From: Clostridiales bacterium
GTDB lineage: Bacteria > Bacillota > Clostridia > Saccharofermentanales > Saccharofermentanaceae
Direction of reading: 5' to 3'
Length of the DNA stretch: 47,306 nucleotides
NCBI GenBank assembly: GCA_017451265.1
Contig: JAFSPU010000014.1
Span: 1-47,306 of the forward strand
In this document: one piece after another, positions 43,002-47,306 of the stretch
How the letters are laid out: every line of letters begins with the position of its first letter
Numbering within the stretch: position 1 is the stretch's first letter
Notes under the pieces: model-generated
Told to the model about the DNA's origin: nothing
Databases searched by the model: none
The model's input: only the letters and a program-made list of their open reading frames with translations
Position numbers and translations under genes: made by a program

Positions 43002-45433
43002 TAGTTGCCACCTGCCTTTCTTGCGAGTTTCTTAGCTTTTGCAGCCGCCGCTGCATCCTTATCTCTCATCATGTAGAAGATGAGGACAGAGAGAATCGTC
43101 GTTACGATAAACAAGAGGATTGATACTGCAGATGCAATACCGACCTGCTTAATGCTTGACTTACCGAAAGCGAGATTGTTGACATACATAAGAACTGTCT
43201 GTGTGCACTTGATGTAAGAACCGTTGAACGAAACGAGTGAAGGATACTGGTTGATGTTGAACGGAATATCGTACATCTGGAGACCACCGATCATGGATGT
43301 AACGAATGTGTACAAGAGGATCGGACGGAGCAAAGGCATTGTGATCTTTGTGTATGTCTGGAAGGAGTTAGCACCATCAAGCTGAGCGGACTCATAGAGA
43401 GACTCAGAGATGGAAGTAATACCGGCGATCAATACGATCATTGTATTACCATACCACATCCAGAAGTTGATGAAGCAGACGATGAATCTTGTATACCAGG
43501 GGTTAACGAAGAAGTTAACTCTCTCATGGCCTACAGCATCAAGCAACATCTGTACGGCTGATGTAGCCTCACCTGTTGAGTACGAGAACAGTCTTCTGAA
43601 GAAGATAGCGATCGTAGCAGCAGTAATAACGTTAGGCAAATACATCAAAGCCTTCATGAGGCTCAATCCCTTGAGCTTGAGCTTTGTATCTGTGAACCAA
43701 GCGGACAAGAGCAGAGCGAGGAGGATCTGAGGAATAAATCCGATGATCCACATAACAGCAGTTGTATAGAAAGCACCAATTACTGTATTGAATCTGTACT
43801 TGTTACCGAAGATATCACCGAAGTTCTTGAAACCTACGAAGAGGTAATCTCTTGTAGCGTCAGCCTTCTCAAGGAGACCGGCAGGTCTGTTGACCTTAGA
43901 CTCATTGTCGATGATCTGAACGTTTACAGCAGAGAGAGCCTCGTATGCATCCTGGATAGCTTCTTCGTCACCGGAAGCTACTGCAGCATCATAAGCTGCC
44001 TGTGCATCAGGAAGAGCAGCACGTGCTTCGTCGAGCTTAGCCTGAGCCTTCTCCTGATTCTTTACCTTTCTAGCTGCATCGAGCTCCTCGTACTTATCCA
44101 TTGTAAGGACAGTGTCGAGACCGATGAGAGCCTTGAAAGAAAGATACTTGCTCATGTCGAATTCGCCATTGAATGTGATGTAAGAGTCTACATCGATACC
44201 AGCATCGATGAGCTTCTTTCTACCGGCGTTCATGGCTCCATCGAGATAGTTGTTAAGGCAAACGATCTGGAGAGATGAGGAAGCCTTAACGGGATCTGAC
44301 TGATAATTGCTGTCAATGTACTGACGCATAGCAGCCAGAATGTTGTTTGTAGCATTGGAAGACTGAACGAGTGTGTCGCCTTCCTGAACGAGCTGAACCT
44401 GATTAACGATGAGACCCATAGCATCGAGAGCCTGGAGGTCAGCATAGAGCTGCTCCTCACTGTCGTGAAGTTCCTTATCACCGCTAATATAGTTAGCAAA
44501 TTCTGAATAAGATGTGAGAGCAGGAACGGAAGTTGACCAAGCATTTGCATTGAGATATGTGACCAAGTCGTTCATGAAAGGAACTGTAATCGCTGTGATT
44601 GCAGTCTCGCCCTCAGCAGAAGTATAAACAGCGTTAGGTGCGTTGAGGTTAGCGCAGATGTAATAGAATACATCAGAGTCAACCGAAACATCCTCAGCTG
44701 CAAAGAAATCATAGAGTGAATCTACACCCGCATAATTAGCGAGGTAGTTAACGAGGAGTGTCTGACCTTCGTCAAACTCACCTGCCTGAAGTGTCTCAAG
44801 GAAAGAAGCATACTGAGAGCTTGTAAGGATATCCTCAGCTGTAAGCGTATCAGTCTCTGTCTCGTCTTCACTTGTAACTACTTCTGCAGCAGTCATAGCT
44901 GCTGTGTTTACTTTACTTAAGCTGTTGATAACGGTAAGTCCGAGATCAACATAGTTTGCGCTCCATGTGTTGAGCTCTTCCATAACGGAAGCATCGGATG
45001 CGATATAAGAAATATCGTTAGTGTCGATAACCTGCTGGATCTTGCCTCTTGTAGCCTCTGTCAGATCACCATTGTTTACGAGTGCCTGAAGGCCTTCAGG
45101 ATCAATGGGGTTATATCTGTCAGCAACTTCCTGTGCGGAGAAGAAGCTCTTGATCTTTGCATAAGCAGCAGGGTCAATACCTGTACTGCCCTTCAGATCA
45201 TCATAGAAATCTGTAAGGTTAAGGTATTTGTCGTAATAAACCTCTCTGTGATTAAAACCCCAGAACTTAGCGTTTGTGTTCTGCATGAATGTTCCGGAAT
45301 ACCAGAATGTGGTAAGCAACGGATACAAGCTGAACAAGCAGTAAACGATAACGAACGGGGCAATAAAGAGGTAACCAAACTTGGTATAGCTCATACCTTT
45401 ACGTCTGGAAGGTGTATTAGTACCTCTTGCCAT
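43001..45433 (-). CDS. carbohydrate ABC transporter permease (MalF type) with a giant extracellular insertion
   Basis: The permease core is clear: a first helix (about residues 20-44), the FVGFKNFGDIF motif that normally follows it closely (about 531-541), five further helices and the EAA loop (ESAQLDGANSFQTYTKITMP). Between the first helix and that motif lie about 470 extra residues, so the protein has 810 residues where the family usually has about 290-320. The insert is soluble, acidic and mostly helical, with a Lys/Ala/Glu coiled-coil stretch (about 445-505). By topology it should lie outside the cell. I chose the ATG at 45433, eight bases after a GGAGAG site; a GTG at 45442 is too close to that site. 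Confidence 0.9.
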   Translation of the reverse strand: MARGTNTPSRRKGMSYTKFGYLFIAPFVIVYCLFSLYPLLTTFWYSGTFMQNTNAKFWGFNHREVYYDKYLNLTDFYDDLKGSTGIDPAAYAKIKSFFSAQEVADRYNPIDPEGLQALVNNGDLTEATRGKIQQVIDTNDISYIASDASVMEELNTWSANYVDLGLTVINSLSKVNTAAMTAAEVVTSEDETETDTLTAEDILTSSQYASFLETLQAGEFDEGQTLLVNYLANYAGVDSLYDFFAAEDVSVDSDVFYYICANLNAPNAVYTSAEGETAITAITVPFMNDLVTYLNANAWSTSVPALTSYSEFANYISGDKELHDSEEQLYADLQALDAMGLIVNQVQLVQEGDTLVQSSNATNNILAAMRQYIDSNYQSDPVKASSSLQIVCLNNYLDGAMNAGRKKLIDAGIDVDSYITFNGEFDMSKYLSFKALIGLDTVLTMDKYEELDAARKVKNQEKAQAKLDEARAALPDAQAAYDAAVASGDEEAIQDAYEALSAVNVQIIDNESKVNRPAGLLEKADATRDYLFVGFKNFGDIFGNKYRFNTVIGAFYTTAVMWIIGFIPQILLALLLSAWFTDTKLKLKGLSLMKALMYLPNVITAATIAIFFRRLFSYSTGEATSAVQMLLDAVGHERVNFFVNPWYTRFIVCFINFWMWYGNTMIVLIAGITSISESLYESAQLDGANSFQTYTKITMPLLRPILLYTFVTSMIGGLQMYDIPFNINQYPSLVSFNGSYIKCTQTVLMYVNNLAFGKSSIKQVGIASAVSILLFIVTTILSVLIFYMMRDKDAAAAAKAKKLARKAGGN

Positions 45434-45486
45434 CTTTGTCACTCTCCAAAATTATTTTGCCCAAAAGTTTCTTTTAGTTAAGGAAA

Positions 45487-45515
45487 TGCGGGGCAGGGTG
45501 TTGCCCTGCCCCGCA
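45487..45515 (-). repeat. very strong stem-loop between binding-protein and permease genes
   Basis: A perfect twelve-base GC-rich stem (TGCGGGGCAGGG / CCCTGCCCCGCA) with a five-base loop, 36 bases after the binding-protein stop. Only three T follow, so termination would be partial. Such structures commonly protect the binding-protein message from 3' decay and keep it more abundant than the permeases. Confidence 0.9.
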
Positions 45516-45550
45516 AAATACCTTAGTTAGTTTAAATCAATTGTTATGAA

Positions 45551-46945
45551 TTAAACAATACCAGCGTCTTCAACTGCTGCAACGAATGCGGACTCAGCCT
45601 CAGCTACAGTAGCGATGTCGCCCTCGATGTAGGACTGAACTACTGCGTTGAACTGATCGTTGATAGCACCGTCATTGATTGTGATGATGGAGTTATCGAT
45701 CTGTGTAGCAGCGTCGAGGAGAACCGGGATAGGGTTCTGGCCGCCGAGCCACTCAAGTCCGAATGCATCGTCGTGTCCAAGTGTATCCATGATGGAGATG
45801 TTGTTAACGAACTCACCGTTGTTAGCCATATCCTGGAGAGAAGCTGTATCGATGCAGATGTCTCTCATGATCTGAGCAACAGAAGCCTTAGAGTTGCAGT
45901 ACTTGGAAGCCATCATCCATGTACCACCCCAGTAAGAATCAGCGGGAGCGCCTACGATACCCCAATCACCAGATGTGGGATTAGGAACGTCGTTAACGGA
46001 AGGATCAAGAGCCATAGAGAACTTAGCAAGCCACATAGGACCCCAGTAAGAAAGAACTGTACCGTTGGACATATCAGCTGTCCAAGCATCCTGCCACTGA
46101 GCTGTCTCGTGTGTGAGGTTCTCATCGTGGAGTGTCTTTGCAAGGTCGAAGTACTCTTCCATGCAAGGATCGATTGTGAGCTCGCCATCTACGATCCAAG
46201 CCTGTGAACGGGAACCGAGGAAAGCACGGAAGATATCTGCAGGAGCAGAAATTGCAACGTACTCACCAGACTCAGCAACTGTTCTAGCTGTCTCGATGAA
46301 AGCATCCCAGCTCTCGAAGTAAGGAGCAACGTCTTCAGGCTCGGAAACGCCAAGTGTTGCCTGTGCTACGCTTCTGTTGTAGAAGACGCCGCAAGGGCAA
46401 GCCTGCCATGCGAGACCCTTAATAACGTTCTCATCGTCTGTAGCGAACTGGAGAGTGTAGTTGTACATCTCAGAAAGCTCGCTATAAGCGATACCAAGAT
46501 CATTGATAGGCAGTGTGTTGTCAGACTGCAAGTACTTTCTAGCATAGTCTGCATCGCATGCAAACATGTCAGGAGCATCCTCACCAGAAGCGAGAACGTT
46601 GTCAAGTACCTGCTGAATTGTGTCAGAGGACTGCTGCTCATAACGAACAGTGATGTCAGAGTATGTCTCGATGAGGTTCTTAACTTCCTCATTGAAGCCA
46701 TAAACAACAACTTCATCATCCTCATCAGCTACATCAGCAATAGCGAGCTCGTTGTAAGCAGAAGCCTCAACAACCTGAGTGATTGTCTCAGCTGTCTCTG
46801 TCTCACCAGCGCCCTGTGTCTCAGCAGCTACTGTTGTCTCACCAGCGCCTGCAGCTGTAGTCTCAGCTGTATCGTCGGAACAAGCAGCAACACCAAGAAC
46901 CATTGCCAATGACAACATCAAAGCAATAATCTTCTTTGTCTTCAT
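45551..46945 (-). CDS. extracellular solute-binding lipoprotein of the cellodextrin ABC importer
   Basis: A 464-residue family-1 binding protein. The signal peptide ends in the lipobox VAACSDD, then a Thr/Ala/Glu-rich flexible linker of about 45 residues spaces the binding domain from the membrane. The domain shows EDAPDMFACDADYARKYL, GVFYNRSVAQATLGV and a Trp-rich sugar site (SYWGPMWLAKF, DSYWGGTWMMA). It is first in the operon with an AGGAGG site and precedes both permeases. Substrate is inferred from the adjacent GH94 phosphorylases. Confidence 0.92.
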   Translation of the reverse strand: MKTKKIIALMLSLAMVLGVAACSDDTAETTAAGAGETTVAAETQGAGETETAETITQVVEASAYNELAIADVADEDDEVVVYGFNEEVKNLIETYSDITVRYEQQSSDTIQQVLDNVLASGEDAPDMFACDADYARKYLQSDNTLPINDLGIAYSELSEMYNYTLQFATDDENVIKGLAWQACPCGVFYNRSVAQATLGVSEPEDVAPYFESWDAFIETARTVAESGEYVAISAPADIFRAFLGSRSQAWIVDGELTIDPCMEEYFDLAKTLHDENLTHETAQWQDAWTADMSNGTVLSYWGPMWLAKFSMALDPSVNDVPNPTSGDWGIVGAPADSYWGGTWMMASKYCNSKASVAQIMRDICIDTASLQDMANNGEFVNNISIMDTLGHDDAFGLEWLGGQNPIPVLLDAATQIDNSIITINDGAINDQFNAVVQSYIEGDIATVAEAESAFVAAVEDAGIV

Positions 46946-47078
46946 TGTTTTTGCCTCCTAAAAAAATAAGGTTTTATTTCTGTCCTATTAGGACCAAAGT
47001 TTGCTTACATGAAGGTTTCCCCTCATGTGGTCCATCCGCCTTGCTCGCACGCATGCTCACAAAAACATGGACACTTAC
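46946..47078 (-). promoter_or_regulatory. structured 5' leader of the cellodextrin transporter operon
   Basis: About 130 bases separate the predicted transcription start from the binding-protein ATG and contain no reading frame I trust. On the minus strand GGACC pairs with GGTCC around an inner ACATGA/TCATGT stem, a GTCCT/AGGAC hairpin follows, and a weak AT stem with a T-run lies just before the AGGAGG site. This could be simple 5' stabilisation or an attenuator. No known riboswitch class is recognised. Confidence 0.45.
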
Positions 47079-47084
47079 GACTGA

Positions 47085-47113
47085 ATTTTACAACATGTTG
47101 CACATCGTTGCAA
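47085..47113 (-). promoter_or_regulatory. promoter of the cellodextrin transporter operon with internal palindrome
   Basis: On the minus strand TTGCAA (47108-47113) and TAAAAT (47085-47090) are 17 bases apart. The perfect palindrome CAACATGTTG fills 47091-47100 within the spacer, directly against the -10. A repressor bound there would block RNA polymerase, so it is a good operator candidate. Confidence 0.75.
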
Positions 47114-47209
47114 TCTTTTTTTGTGCGGTCTGTAAAAATGCCTCAAAAAAGTGAGTGAAATTTGCGTCAAAATTGAACAGAAATCTCAGCTCTCCGGCAG
47201 AGGTATTCT

Positions 47210-47306
47210 TCAGTCCTCCTCTTCCTCTTCGACTTCGTCCTCAGACTCGTCAGATTCTTCTTCATCCTCGGAATCCTCGTCGTCTTCGTCTTCCTCTTCG
47301 TCTTCC
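47210..47306 (-). CDS. C-terminal end of a protein with a long acidic tail (partial)
   Basis: The minus strand is open from the right edge to a TGA at 47210-47212. The 31 visible residues are nearly all Glu and Asp with a few Ser and one Val. The gene runs out of the window, so the protein cannot be identified. RNA polymerase delta subunit (RpoE) of Firmicutes has such a tail, but so do several other proteins. It is on the same strand as, and upstream of, the transporter operon, separated by that operon's own promoter. Confidence 0.55.
   Translation of the reverse strand, partial: EDEEEDEDDEDSEDEEESDESEDEVEEEEED

Noticed and set aside
45434-45442. GTG start of the large permease
   Set aside because: It is one base from the GGAGAG site, whereas the ATG at 45433 is correctly spaced.

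Overview
The window reads as chromosomal DNA of an anaerobic, carbohydrate-fermenting Firmicute of class Clostridia, probably a gut or rumen type. The basis is the low-GC Gram-positive gene content (hprK, rapZ, whiA, jag, a YidC without an N-terminal lipobox), strong GGAGG ribosome-binding sites, and cellobiose and cellodextrin phosphorylases that closely resemble, from memory, those of Clostridium thermocellum. I cannot name the species. Almost everything is chromosomal backbone. I see no transposase, phage gene, CRISPR array or tRNA.

Layout. (1) 1-1.4 kb: a strong minus-strand promoter and boxA-like leader that probably drive an rRNA operon just outside the left edge, divergent from an LDH-family dehydrogenase. 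(2) 1.4-12.3 kb, minus strand: the rpmH-rnpA-yidD-yidC-jag-mnmE-mnmG-rsmG block, followed by gyrA and a membrane-anchored D-Ala-D-Ala carboxypeptidase. The block starts at a consensus promoter, but dnaA, dnaN, recF and gyrB are not beside it. (3) 12.3-16.5 kb: a zinc-ribbon membrane protein, then a plus-strand set of VTC-type polyphosphate polymerase domain, DUF4956-like membrane protein and beta-helical lipoprotein. (4) 16.5-27.1 kb, minus strand: membrane protein, nucleoside kinase, metA, nnrD, alr, split transketolase, ArsB/SLC13-type permease, a membrane diguanylate cyclase and a solute-binding lipoprotein. (5) 27.1-33.0 kb, minus strand: hprK-murB-rapZ-whiA (without yvcK, and with a shortened WhiA), then a membrane-anchored beta-propeller protein and a small hypothetical. 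(6) 33.0-35.2 kb: a membrane protein and an XRE-type regulator. (7) 35.4-46.9 kb, minus strand: a cellodextrin utilisation locus with solute-binding protein, two permeases, a lipoprotein, cellobiose phosphorylase and cellodextrin phosphorylase. (8) The right edge holds the acidic C-terminus of an unidentified protein.

How the genes work together. The ABC system in region 7 would import cello-oligosaccharides, and the two GH94 phosphorylases would cleave them with phosphate to glucose 1-phosphate, saving ATP. No ATPase gene is present, so a shared ATPase elsewhere is expected. HPr kinase in region 5 fits catabolite control, and the LDH-family enzyme fits a fermentative end step.

The most unusual item is the first ABC permease. 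It carries an extra domain of about 470 residues, predicted to be extracellular, between its first membrane helix and the conserved permease core. Other points worth checking are the Arg at the LDH/MDH specificity position, the missing dnaA next to rpmH, the shortened WhiA, the diguanylate cyclase paired with an orphan binding lipoprotein, and a palindrome inside the promoter of the cellodextrin operon.
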